DNA of 64,000 bases, from positions 706,894-770,893 of the forward strand of contig CP074382.1 of NCBI GenBank assembly GCA_022041995.1, read 5' to 3'. Positions 17,946-27,754 of the stretch are shown here, piece after piece (the stretch's first letter is position 1; each line of letters opens with the position of its first letter). Under the pieces are notes generated by a model. It was not told where the DNA came from. It saw nothing but the letters and a program-made list of their open reading frames with translations, and did not search any database. Source of the DNA: Cupriavidus necator. GTDB taxonomy: Bacteria; Pseudomonadota; Gammaproteobacteria; Burkholderiales; Burkholderiaceae. Position numbers and translations under genes: made by a program.

Positions 17946-18986
17946 TCAGGACAAGAGATCGATTAGGAAACGCTCGGGCTTCTTGCCAATCCACGCGGGA
18001 GCCCTACCGCGCCCCGACCAGGTCTGGCCCGTCTTCGGGTTGCGGTACCTCGGAGGCGGCGCGGCCTTCGTCTTGCTCGGAACAGCGCGGGCAGCGGGCT
18101 CAACACTGGGCTTGCCCGCAATGTCCTCAATGCTGAGGTCATACTCCTGCATCCACTGCCGAATCTCCTCCACGACCTTTGGCACTTCCGTGGCTCGCCA
18201 CTGCTCAAGTTGCGCATTGACAGATGCCAGTTGAGCGAGCAGTGAGGATTGGGACGGGCGTTGGGTTGCGGTAGGCGCTTTTTGCTCCTGTCGCGGCTTC
18301 CGGGTTCGCGTCTTCTGAGTCGGCGCTTCCGGGGCAGCCTCCACGCCACGCAGTGTTATCTGCTTCGGCCCGCGCTTCCGGGTTGGGGTCGCTTGAGTCG
18401 TGACTTCCGGAGCGGCAACTTCGGCTCGGGTTTTCGGCTTTCGACCGCGCTTCGCGGCCCGCGTCTCTTCAGGCGCTGCTTCCGGAGCAGGGACGTAAAG
18501 CGGTGCTACCGGGGCGGCCGTTTCGGTCAGTTCATCCTGTGCGGCAGCTTCCATCGGTTCGTCCGTGGCCAGGACTTCAACCGGAGCTTCGGCCACGGCT
18601 TCAGTGGTCGCTTCCGAGGGCATGGCTTCAATGGGCGCTTCTGGCGCGTCAGATTCAGTCAACGCTTCCGAGGCGGCGGCTTCCCTCGATGCTTCCGGTG
18701 CCACGTCTTCCGTTGAAGCGTCCGGGGCTGCGTAAGGCCGCCGGCGCCGATATGACACGGTCGCCGTCGGGCCGCTATCCCGGCTTGTCGACCAGAAGTC
18801 CAAGCGTCGGGTCTGAGTGTCAACGCTGCCACTACCGGCGCATGCATCACTGGCTTCACCCATGACGGGATCCGCGTCGCGCATCGCCTCAGCGAGGGGA
18901 AGCTCCTTCTGACCCAATCCGTCCGTCGCATTGCTCGGGACAAGGGGTTCAACCACTTGCTCTGGGGCCAATTCGTTCTCCTTCAT
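17946..18986 (-). CDS. Long H-NS-family protein with AT-hook-like and Ala/Glu/Pro repeats
   Basis: About 346 residues. The C-terminal 100 are H-NS-like: a helix LAQLASVNAQLEQWRATEVPKVV, a linker and the DNA-binding motif RNPKTGQTWSGRGRAPAW. The first ~240 residues are low complexity, with many APEA/EA units and basic RGRKPK and RKRGPK stretches resembling AT-hooks. This length is far above the usual 90-140. It probably binds AT-rich foreign DNA on the replicon. The start may be 18986 or 18995. Confidence 0.78.
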   Translation of the reverse strand: MKENELAPEQVVEPLVPSNATDGLGQKELPLAEAMRDADPVMGEASDACAGSGSVDTQTRRLDFWSTSRDSGPTATVSYRRRRPYAAPDASTEDVAPEASREAAASEALTESDAPEAPIEAMPSEATTEAVAEAPVEVLATDEPMEAAAQDELTETAAPVAPLYVPAPEAAPEETRAAKRGRKPKTRAEVAAPEVTTQATPTRKRGPKQITLRGVEAAPEAPTQKTRTRKPRQEQKAPTATQRPSQSSLLAQLASVNAQLEQWRATEVPKVVEEIRQWMQEYDLSIEDIAGKPSVEPAARAVPSKTKAAPPPRYRNPKTGQTWSGRGRAPAWIGKKPERFLIDLLS

Positions 18987-19059
18987 TGAAGTCACTGCAG
19001 GTGCAGACGCTTCCTAATTCCATGGACGGTGAGACCTTGTCTCTCGCGTGTCGTTCGCT

Positions 19060-19122
19060 TCTCGCCTACGCCCATCTGCGCCTGGATCCAGCGAATCGCG
19101 TCCGCCCGCTCAGTCTTTGCTG
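19060..19122 (-). pseudogene. hns-like gene, 5' remnant
   Basis: Reads MTAKTERADAIRWIQAQMG, the same N-terminus as the short H-NS at 17773, overlapping the kfrA stop. It breaks off after about 18 codons. It is the other half of the kfrA-hns duplication. Confidence 0.6.
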
Positions 19123-20339
19123 TCATCGCTGCCGTCACTGCTGTCGTTGCCATCGTCCTGATTGTTGGGTTGCGCCGCCGATCCCGGCTCGTCGCCCTGT
19201 TCTTCGCTTAGCTCATCCCGCTGAGCTTCTCCCTGACCGTCGCCCTGCTCTTCCAGCGCGGTCGCCGCCGAACTGCCGGCCTTGCGCCGCCGGCTCCCTT
19301 CGCGTTCGCGCGGCGCGACGCGCAAGGTGGCCAGCAACTGGCGCGCGAGCGCGGCTTCCGCTTCGGCCCGCTCGGCCCGGCGCTGCGCTGCGGCGAGCTC
19401 CGCCTGCATGGCATCAAGATCGCCCGCCGCCTTGTGTTGCGCCGCCTCGGCGGCCGCGAGCCGCTCGGTAAGCCGCTCCGTGAGCGCCGCGGTCTGCGCT
19501 TCCAGCTTGGCGCGGCTCTCCGCCTGCGCCACGGCCGCATCGCGCGCTTCGCTGCGCGCCGCCGCCAGTTCGGCGCGCAGGTCTTCGGCCGTGCGCTCGC
19601 TCTTCTGGCGCGCGGTGCGCTCCTGGTCCAGTTCGCGCAGGCTGCGCCGCTCGCTGGCTTCGGCGCGTTCCTGCGCGAGTGTCACCGCCTCGCGCGCCCG
19701 CTCCAGCTCCGTCGAGAATTGGGTCCGCAACGCGTCCAGTTGGCGCCGGCCCGTCTCCAGCTCCGTCCGCCCCGCCTCGAGTCGGGCCTGCGTGGCGGCG
19801 TGCGCCTGCCGCTCCGCGGCCAGGTCCGCCTGCACGGTGTCGTGGGCCTGCCGCGCTTCCGCCAGCTGGGCCGCGATCGCCGCCGCGTCCTCGCGCGCGG
19901 CGGCCGTCTCCACGCGCGCCGCATCCCGCTCGGCTTCCGCTTCGCTCGCGGCGTGCCGGGCTTCCGCGCGCAGCGTGGCGAGTTCCGCCGTCGCGGCCTC
20001 GTTGGCCGACTGCCAGATGGTCTGCACCGCCTCGGCGGCGATCTGCTTGAGCGCATCCGGCAGGTCCGGATGGTCGATGGTCACGCGCGTGCGCCCCCGC
20101 AGCTCCTGCCAGAACGACTGCAGCACCTCGGCGGGCGTGCCCATGCTGCCCTTGCGCACCAGGCTGTAGAGCTTGTTGGCGGTAGGCGTGACCCCGTAGC
20201 GGAAGAACAGCAGGCCGCAGACCTCGCGGTACAGCGCGCGGGTTTCGGGAAAGCGGCTGCGCAGTTCGGCAATGTCGTGGGCCAGCGCGGCCTGCAGGGT
20301 GGCGTCGGTCAGATCGAGGTCGGCGGCGGCCATCGGCAA
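19110..20339 (-). CDS. kfrA: KfrA-like plasmid DNA-binding coiled-coil protein
   Basis: 409 residues. Residues ~1-110 form the KfrA-type DNA-binding domain (FRYGVTPTANKLYSLVRKGSMGTPAEVLQSFW). Residues ~115-360 are a long Ala/Glu/Arg coiled coil, and the tail is acidic (DDGNDSSDGSDDSKD). KfrA proteins bind operators near their own gene and help plasmid maintenance. The start MPMAAADLDL is at 20339. It is divergent from the recombinase gene with an AT-rich gap holding a perfect inverted repeat at 20409-20432, a likely operator. Confidence 0.85.
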   Translation of the reverse strand: MPMAAADLDLTDATLQAALAHDIAELRSRFPETRALYREVCGLLFFRYGVTPTANKLYSLVRKGSMGTPAEVLQSFWQELRGRTRVTIDHPDLPDALKQIAAEAVQTIWQSANEAATAELATLRAEARHAASEAEAERDAARVETAAAREDAAAIAAQLAEARQAHDTVQADLAAERQAHAATQARLEAGRTELETGRRQLDALRTQFSTELERAREAVTLAQERAEASERRSLRELDQERTARQKSERTAEDLRAELAAARSEARDAAVAQAESRAKLEAQTAALTERLTERLAAAEAAQHKAAGDLDAMQAELAAAQRRAERAEAEAALARQLLATLRVAPREREGSRRRKAGSSAATALEEQGDGQGEAQRDELSEEQGDEPGSAAQPNNQDDGNDSSDGSDDSKD

Positions 20340-20408
20340 AAAGCGTCGTTTAACTTGTCATATATTACTACGTAATACGCAATACATACAACTTTATCGT
20401 CAATACTT

Positions 20409-20432
20409 TAGACATAAGTTTGATTATGTCTA
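20409..20432. promoter_or_regulatory. Perfect inverted repeat, candidate KfrA operator
   Basis: TAGACATAA and TTATGTCTA are perfect 9-bp arms with a 6-nt spacer in the AT-rich divergent gap 20340-20471. The gap serves both kfrA and the recombinase gene, so one repressor could control both. A second AT-rich stretch around 20363-20385 may hold a promoter. Confidence 0.55.
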
Positions 20433-20471
20433 TAATACTGACCTCGACCCACCGCAACCACTGCCCCGACC

Positions 20472-21761
20472 TTGGACCTTCCCGCCCCGCAGCCCGCCCC
20501 ACCCGTGTCCGGCCTCCTCGCCACCCAGCCGACGCCGCTGGAGCAGTTGCGCCTGCCGCCGGCGCTGTCCGGACGCGACGGCAGCAACCGCGCGCCCGCC
20601 ACGGCCACCCGCATCGCTGCAGCCGACGACCTCGCCGCCGTCACGGCCTGGCTCGCGCGCTATGCCGACAGCGCCGCCACGCTCACTGCCTACCGCCGTG
20701 AAGTCGAACGGCTGCTGCTGTGGGCCGTGCTGCAGCAGGGCAAGCCGCTGTCGTCACTGACGCACGAGGACCTGCTGGTCTATGAACGCTTCCTGGCCGA
20801 CCCGCAGCCCGCGGCGCGCTGGGTGCTCGCCGGCAACAAGAAGCTCGGCCGCGGCCACCCCGACTGGCGCCCGTTTGCCGGGCCACTGTCGCCGGCGAGC
20901 GTGCGCCACGCGCTGGTGATCCTGAACGCCCTCTTTGCCTGGCTCACCGAGGCCGGCTACCTGGCCGGCAATCCGTTGGCGCTGGCGCGCCGCCGGCGCG
21001 CGCCGACGCAGCCCCGCATCACGCGCTACCTGAGCCACGAGTTGTGGGACGCGGTCAAGGAAGCGATCGAGGCGATGCCGGGGACGACCGACACCGCCAC
21101 CGCGCGCGAGCGGCTGCATGCGGCGCGCTGCCGCTGGCTGTTGAGCGTGCTCTATCTGGGGGGCTTGCGCGCAGCCGAAGTCACCGGCACGGCGATGGGG
21201 GCGTTCTTCTGCCGGCGCGATGCGCAGGGCGTCGAGCGCTGGTGGCTGGAGGTCACGGGCAAGGGCAACAAGACCCGGCTGGTGCCGGCCACCGACGAGC
21301 TGATCGCCGAACTGGCGCGCTACCGCCACGCCCATGGGCTGGGGCCGAACCCGCAGCCGGGGGAGACCCGCCCCTTGCTGCTGCCGGTCATTGGCCAGGA
21401 GAACCGAGAAAAGGGTCTGTCACGCGGGGCGCTGCACCTGATCCTGAAGGAAGTATTCGGCCTGGCGGCCGCGCGCCTGCGCGCGCGCGGGCCCGAATGG
21501 GAAGCCCAGGCCGCGGTGCTGGCCAGTGCCTCGGCCCACTGGCTGCGCCACACCGCCGGCTCGCACATGACCGACCGGCAGGTGGACCTGCGGTATGTGC
21601 GGGATAATTTTGGACACGCGTCCATTTCTACCACCAGCGCCTATCTGCATACGGAGGACGACGCGCGCCATCAGGCCACGCAGGAACGGCACCGGATCGG
21701 GTGGGCCGCCTCAGCCGGAACGCCCGCACATGCCGTGGCCGCGAAGGCCACTGGAGACTAA
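20472..21761 (+). CDS. Tyrosine-type site-specific recombinase
   Basis: 429 residues. A core-binding N-terminal part (AYRREVERLLLWAVLQ) precedes the catalytic domain with Arg in YLGGLRAAEV, Lys in TGKGNKTRLVP, HWLRHTAGSH and FGHASISTTSAYLH, so all of R-K-HxxR-H-Y are present. XerC/D-like plasmid resolvases look like this. The start is a TTG at 20472 (MDLPAPQPAPP), uncertain. The TAA stop is part of the 3-bp target duplication of ISAzo13, so the gene end was preserved by the insertion. Confidence 0.88.
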   Translation: MDLPAPQPAPPVSGLLATQPTPLEQLRLPPALSGRDGSNRAPATATRIAAADDLAAVTAWLARYADSAATLTAYRREVERLLLWAVLQQGKPLSSLTHEDLLVYERFLADPQPAARWVLAGNKKLGRGHPDWRPFAGPLSPASVRHALVILNALFAWLTEAGYLAGNPLALARRRRAPTQPRITRYLSHELWDAVKEAIEAMPGTTDTATARERLHAARCRWLLSVLYLGGLRAAEVTGTAMGAFFCRRDAQGVERWWLEVTGKGNKTRLVPATDELIAELARYRHAHGLGPNPQPGETRPLLLPVIGQENREKGLSRGALHLILKEVFGLAAARLRARGPEWEAQAAVLASASAHWLRHTAGSHMTDRQVDLRYVRDNFGHASISTTSAYLHTEDDARHQATQERHRIGWAASAGTPAHAVAAKATGD

Positions 21762-21847
21762 GGAACGAGTGAGAAATAACTTCCCGAAGTGGACCTGGCG
21801 TGCGCAAAGCGACGCGGGTAAGATGTGATGCCTCTGGAGGACAAACG

Positions 21848-22084
21848 ATGCAGGCTGGTTACCGGGCTGAGGTTGAAACGCGGATGAAGCGGCTGTACGC
21901 GCGCTTGTCGGAGAAGGACCGACGGCGGTATGCGGCTGTGGAGGCGGACAAGCTGGGCCATGGCGGTTTCGAATATATTGCGAAACTGTTTGAAATGGAC
22001 CCGAAAACAATTAGACAAGGGCTAAAGGACCTGGAAGAAGAGCTGGATCCGGTTGGAGAGCGGATCCGAAAAAAAGGGGCGTAA
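21848..22084 (+). CDS. ISAzo13 transposase, upstream frame
   Basis: 79 residues from ATG 21848 (MQAGYRAEVETRMKRLYAR) with GGAGG upstream. It encodes the HTH-like N-terminus (GGFEYIAKLFEMDPKTIRQGLKDLEEE). It ends just past a run of seven A (22069-22075) that is followed by GGGG. The downstream frame is -1 relative to it, so a ribosomal slip there would give a transposase of about 400 residues. Confidence 0.82.
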   Translation: MQAGYRAEVETRMKRLYARLSEKDRRRYAAVEADKLGHGGFEYIAKLFEMDPKTIRQGLKDLEEELDPVGERIRKKGA

Positions 22085-23054
22085 ATCCAGGTTAACGGAC
22101 CATCCGGAGTGGAACGCGGTATTTCTAGATGTGGTGCGAGAGCATACGGCGGGTAATCCACAACACGGCATCATCTGGACGGATCTGAAGCCACGCGAAA
22201 TCGCACAGGCGATGACGCAGCAAGTAGGCGAACGGGTGAGCGTGCGAACGGTCCGGCAGCTGCTAAAGCGCAACGGTTTTTCCCGGCGGCAATCACAGAA
22301 AAAGAAGTCGTTCAAGTCCCACGCACAACGCGACGTACAATTTCAGCGTATTACGCAACTCAAGGCGGAATATCTCGAAGACGACCAGCCTGTCCTCAGC
22401 ATCGATACGAAGAAGAAGGAGATGCTGGGCAATTTCTATCGCGACGGCAAGCTCTACACGCGCGAGCAGCTTGAAGTCCTCGACCATGATTTTCCGAGCT
22501 ACAGCGAAGGCAAGGTCATCCCGCATGGGCTGTACGACATCGGGCTGAACAAGGCACATGTGAACATCGGGGTGAGCCGTGACACGACGCAGTTTGCCTG
22601 CGACAGCGTAGCGCACTGGTGGGAAAAACAGGGTCGCGCCGATTATCCCCAAGCCACACGGTTACTGCTACTGTGCGATGGCGGAGGTAGCAACCCAAGT
22701 GATTCGTGGCTTTTCAAAGCGGATCTGCAAGATCTGGCAGACCGGCTCGGACTGGAAATCCGGGTGGCCCACTACGCCCCATACTGCTCGAAACATAATC
22801 CGATCGAGCACCGCGTGTTTCCACACATTACGCGAGCCTGTGCTGGCGTAGTCTTCAGCAGCGTTAGTCTGGTTCGTGAACTGATCGAAAAAGCCTGCAC
22901 AAAAACCGGACTGAAAGTTACTGCTGACATTCTTGACGGAGTCTATGAAGCCGGACGGACAGTCACTCGTTGCGTCCGTGCTTCACTGAACATCGAGTAC
23001 GACTCAACCTTGCCTGCGTGGAACTACAGCATCCGCTCACGGAACGCCGCATAG
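22053..23054 (+). CDS. ISAzo13 transposase, catalytic frame (-1 frameshift product)
   Basis: 333-residue open frame; the productive part begins at the A7 site. Catalytic motifs are LSIDTKKKE, LLCDGGGSNPSD and CSKHNPIEHRVF, the DDE of ISAzo13-type (Rhodopirellula-type) transposases. It overlaps the upstream frame by 32 nt, and both element copies have the same arrangement, so it is a normal programmed frameshift and not decay. Confidence 0.9.
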   Translation: MESGSEKKGRKSRLTDHPEWNAVFLDVVREHTAGNPQHGIIWTDLKPREIAQAMTQQVGERVSVRTVRQLLKRNGFSRRQSQKKKSFKSHAQRDVQFQRITQLKAEYLEDDQPVLSIDTKKKEMLGNFYRDGKLYTREQLEVLDHDFPSYSEGKVIPHGLYDIGLNKAHVNIGVSRDTTQFACDSVAHWWEKQGRADYPQATRLLLLCDGGGSNPSDSWLFKADLQDLADRLGLEIRVAHYAPYCSKHNPIEHRVFPHITRACAGVVFSSVSLVRELIEKACTKTGLKVTADILDGVYEAGRTVTRCVRASLNIEYDSTLPAWNYSIRSRNAA

Positions 23055-23082
23055 CGGGAAGTTATTTCGAGCACGTTCCTAA

Positions 23083-23258
23083 GCGACCAAGCGCAGGCTG
23101 CCGTCGTGCCGAACCTATTGATCGGTGGAGGGGCGAGCCATGGCGGTCGGTTCGCTATCAACCACGACCAGCGGTTGGCGCCCACCGTCTGAGCGGTGGC
23201 AAATTTCCCCATCTTGTTCTATCATGAAACGTCAAGTTTTATCATGATGGAGCCCGCT
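23083..23258. other. Spacer before toxin-antitoxin pair
   Basis: No gene. It holds the 3' flank of the recombinase gene and, at its end, the repeat unit listed separately at 23220-23247. Confidence 0.4.
23220..23247. promoter_or_regulatory. Direct repeat, candidate antitoxin operator
   Basis: TATCATGA occurs at 23220-23227 and 23240-23247, 20 bp apart (about two helix turns), directly upstream of the antitoxin start. TCATGA is itself palindromic. Such paired sites suit autoregulation by an antitoxin dimer. Confidence 0.45.
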
Positions 23259-23489
23259 ATGACCACTGTCGCCCGCGAAAAATTCTCCTCCCAAGCCGCG
23301 CCTGACGTGCTGGCAGCGTTGCGTCAGATTGCCGAAGCGCAGGGACGCCAGTTTCAGGCGGTGCTCGACGAGGCTCTGCGCGACTACATCGACCGCCAGC
23401 AGAAAGAACGTCCGCGCCGTCATGTGATGGCGTCGTTCGCGTCCAGCCTCGACGAATTCGACAGCCTGTACCGCGAACTGGCCAAGTGA
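23259..23489 (+). CDS. Antitoxin partner of Fic/Doc toxin
   Basis: 76 residues from ATG 23259 with GGAG upstream. APDVLAALRQIAEAQGRQFQAVLDEALRDYID fits a ribbon-helix-helix or Phd-like DNA-binding start. The C-terminal tail (HVMASFASSLDEFDSLYRELAK) would block the toxin. Its stop lies 6 nt before the toxin ATG, so the two form an operon. Confidence 0.75.
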   Translation: MTTVAREKFSSQAAPDVLAALRQIAEAQGRQFQAVLDEALRDYIDRQQKERPRRHVMASFASSLDEFDSLYRELAK

Positions 23490-23495
23490 TCGGTG

Positions 23496-23879
23496 ATGAG
23501 CGGACGTGACTACCTGACCGTAGCCGATGTGCTCGGAATGCACACCGCGTTGATGCAACGCTATGGCGGCGCGCCCGGAGTCCGTGATCCCGGCGCTCTG
23601 GAGGCCGCGCTGTTCAGGCCGCAGACGGGCTACTACGAGGACATCGTGGCCGAGGCGGCGGCGCTGCTCGAGAGTCTCGCCATCAACCATCCTTTTGTGG
23701 ATGGCAACAAGCGGATCGCCTTCGCTGCTGCCGATGTGTTCTTGCGCATCAACGGCTGGCGCTTGCAGCGTCCGTCGATGCAAATCTACATCGAGATGAT
23801 TCAGATGTTGGAGTCTGGCACTTTCGACATTGCTCATTTGGAGCCCTGGTTGCGCGCGTTTGCCAGGCCAACGGCGTGA
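23496..23879 (+). CDS. doc: Fic/Doc family toxin
   Basis: About 127 residues with the Fic signature HPFVDGNKRIAF near residue 67, the N-terminal YLTVADVLGMHTALMQRYGG of Doc proteins, and the helix GALEAALFRPQTGYYEDI. Doc phosphorylates EF-Tu, and other Fic proteins transfer AMP; the HxFxxGNKR form here fits Doc. It follows the antitoxin as in phd-doc type modules. ATG 23496 is preferred to GTG 23493. Confidence 0.85.
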   Translation: MSGRDYLTVADVLGMHTALMQRYGGAPGVRDPGALEAALFRPQTGYYEDIVAEAAALLESLAINHPFVDGNKRIAFAAADVFLRINGWRLQRPSMQIYIEMIQMLESGTFDIAHLEPWLRAFARPTA

Positions 23880-24012
23880 TCTTCATGCATCGAACGAACC
23901 ACGCCACCAGCTCCCGCTGCACGCCCCAATCTCCGCGGAGCGGGTTCGGCTGAAACCAAAGCAAGCTCATCAAGCCCTGCGGCGGCATCTTTATCCTTCA
24001 CGGGCGGCGGTA

Positions 24013-24621
24013 TTAGTGGACGCGGCGACCAAAAATGCGTTGCCTATCAACAATAGTGGACACACCGCAATTCCTTGCCGCCTGGTCAATTTGGTATCCC
24101 TTCCCTGCCCGGCTCGCCCAGTGAGTGAATGGTGCAAATCGTCGCGCGTTAATGTGGAGCTGGATCAGGTAGTGATCGCGACATGGAAGCCGTCCCGGGC
24201 CGTACTGGTGACCGCGCGCGATCGCCCAGTCATCGATGCCGACGACCCGCGGTCGTGGTTTGAGCTTGCGCCCAGGAGCTCTTCGCAACTCCCGCAGCAC
24301 GGTGTCGGCACTGGTGCGCAAGCCCAAGACGTTAGCAAGCCTGGCTGCCGCCTCACCACCGAGGGCGTGGCCCAGCGCGTGCAACGCCCGAGCCTGCGAT
24401 CGCGTATGACGTTGATGCCGACCGGCCAAGGCGTGGATGTTCTCGGCAAACGTACGACGGGGGCAGCCGGCGTTCGCACACTTGAAGCGACGCACCTCAA
24501 CGGCGAGAACAACCCGCACTCGTTGCCAGAAGTCGAAACGTCTGCTGCCCCCCGAGCTATAGCCGCATATTGCGCTGCACAACGGCTTGCGGTATGATCC
24601 ACAATTCCCCATTTTTCGCAC
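24013..24621 (-). pseudogene. ISL3-family transposase remnant
   Basis: Segments VRRFKCANAGCPRRTFAE (zinc-binding end), LHALGHALGGEAAARLANVLG and VVGIDDWAIARGHQYG (first Asp) are clear. After that the sequence runs out of frame (PGRLPCRDHYLIQLHINARR) and the catalytic C-terminal part is missing. The stretch 23880-24012 holds nothing. Confidence 0.75.
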
Positions 24622-24783
24622 TCCGGATTCCGCTGGAGACTTCCGGCCTCAACTGTCCGTGCGACTCTCCCGATTTCGTTCGTACCCCGCAGGCTTGAGT
24701 AACCGTCACGCCGCGACGATCGTCGGCCAAACCTCCAGGAGAACGTATTGGCAAATCCGGTTCGCGAACATTCAGCATCCCAC

Positions 24784-26736
<1,953 letters not shown>

Positions 26737-26837
26737 CCCAAGACGGAGGCGCCCCCTTCGACGTCCTGCGTCAGATCTGCAGCGATCACGCATTTGCCTG
26801 ATCGCTGCCTCACAGGGCGGGTTCGCCGCGAGGAAAC

Positions 26838-27041
26838 TTACAGCGGTTTGATGCTTCCTGCCTGCTTGCCCTTGGGGCCCTGCTTCACTTCAAAACTGAC
26901 CTTCTGGCCCTCCTGAAGCGATTTGAAGCCATTGCCCTGAATCTCGGAGAAGTGCGCAAACAGGTCCTCGCCGCCATCATCCGGCGAGATGAACCCAAAA
27001 CCCTTCGCATCGTTAAACCACTTCACGGTACCTGTTGCCAT
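26838..27041 (-). CDS. Cold-shock domain protein (CspA family)
   Basis: 67 residues, one cold-shock domain with both RNA-binding motifs (KGFGFI and DLFAHF). The sequence MATGTVKWFNDAKGFGFISP is typical of betaproteobacterial Csp proteins. It is a single gene, convergent with rpoD. The upstream ~80 nt probably form its leader. It acts as an RNA chaperone. Confidence 0.95.
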   Translation of the reverse strand: MATGTVKWFNDAKGFGFISPDDGGEDLFAHFSEIQGNGFKSLQEGQKVSFEVKQGPKGKQAGSIKPL

Positions 27042-27335
27042 GTTCTGAATGTTCCAAGAAAAACGAGATGAAGATGACGCCGTCGGCCTGCGCCAGACGT
27101 CCGCCTATCTTGTATCACAGTTGATCGGCAGCAGACAAATCCGGGTTGTTTTTAACGGCTCTGCTGATCTGAGCTGAGCCATGACTTTGCCCGTGATCGG
27201 GCCCCTAACAATTTTCCAGTCAAGGAGCATGCCGGGATAAGCGCGGATTGGGCTATCCATAACCGGAGTTAGCCGCATACTGCCACGAGCCGGTAGCACA
27301 ATTGCTTCGCTCTACGCGAGGCGACCACGAAGGAG
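27042..27335. other. Gap with a solo transposon-end-like repeat
   Basis: Positions 27287-27315 repeat, with one mismatch, the sequence at 61805-61833 (CGGTAGCACAATTGCTTCG here), which I take as the outer end of the Tn7-like unit. Positions 27237-27270 also resemble 56992-57028 (TATCCAT..AACCGGAGT). No gene; the rest is leader of the csp gene. Confidence 0.45.
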
Positions 27336-27754
27336 GTGCGGGACGAAGCAGTACGCCAGGTGCTGGCCATCACCGAGCAACGAGATCGGGTACAGGCGCA
27401 ATGCGACAAGCTTGCGGCACGCAACACAACGCTTTCAGGTGAGCTTGAGCTGCTTCAGCAAAAGGTTGCTGAGCTGCATCAGTCAGTTGCAGCTGAGAGA
27501 GTTGGCCGGGTTGCAGCTGAGGCGCACGCTGCGGAGTGGAGGGCCGAGTTCGAGAACACACAGCAGCTGCGACGGCAGGAGGCCGAGCTCGCAGCGCAAG
27601 CGCTCAATGGAGTCCAGCAACAGGTAGAGCAGCTCATGAGCGAACAGCGCCGCCTATTGGCGACGGCAGATGACTTCAAGCAAGCCGCACTTCGGGACAG
27701 GGTGGCGCGTGAAGGAGCTGAAAAGCGGGTGGCAGAGGTGCTAGGCCGCTGTGA
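27336..27754 (+). pseudogene. KfrA-like coiled-coil gene, truncated at both ends
   Basis: Coiled-coil sequence EAVRQVLAITEQRDRVQAQC ... LRRQEAELAAQALNGVQQQV resembles the rod of KfrA-type proteins. A GTG with GGAGG upstream at 27336 would allow translation, but the DNA-binding N-terminus is missing and the 3' end is cut by IS6 at 27755. Confidence 0.6.

Larger units (their letters stand above)
21762..23079 (+). mobile_element. ISAzo13-family element, copy 1 (1318 bp)
   Basis: Ends GGAACGAGTGAGAAATAAC and GGAACGTGCTCGAAATAAC (right, complement) share 21 of 25 terminal bases. Target duplication TAA is at 21759-21761 and 23080-23082. It has the same length and the same predicted proteins as the copy at 48192-49509. 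Confidence 0.93.

Noticed and set aside
19434..20375. Long plus-strand frames opposite kfrA
   Set aside because: The coiled-coil codon pattern of kfrA (GCG, CGC, GAG) leaves the other frames open; no motif is present.
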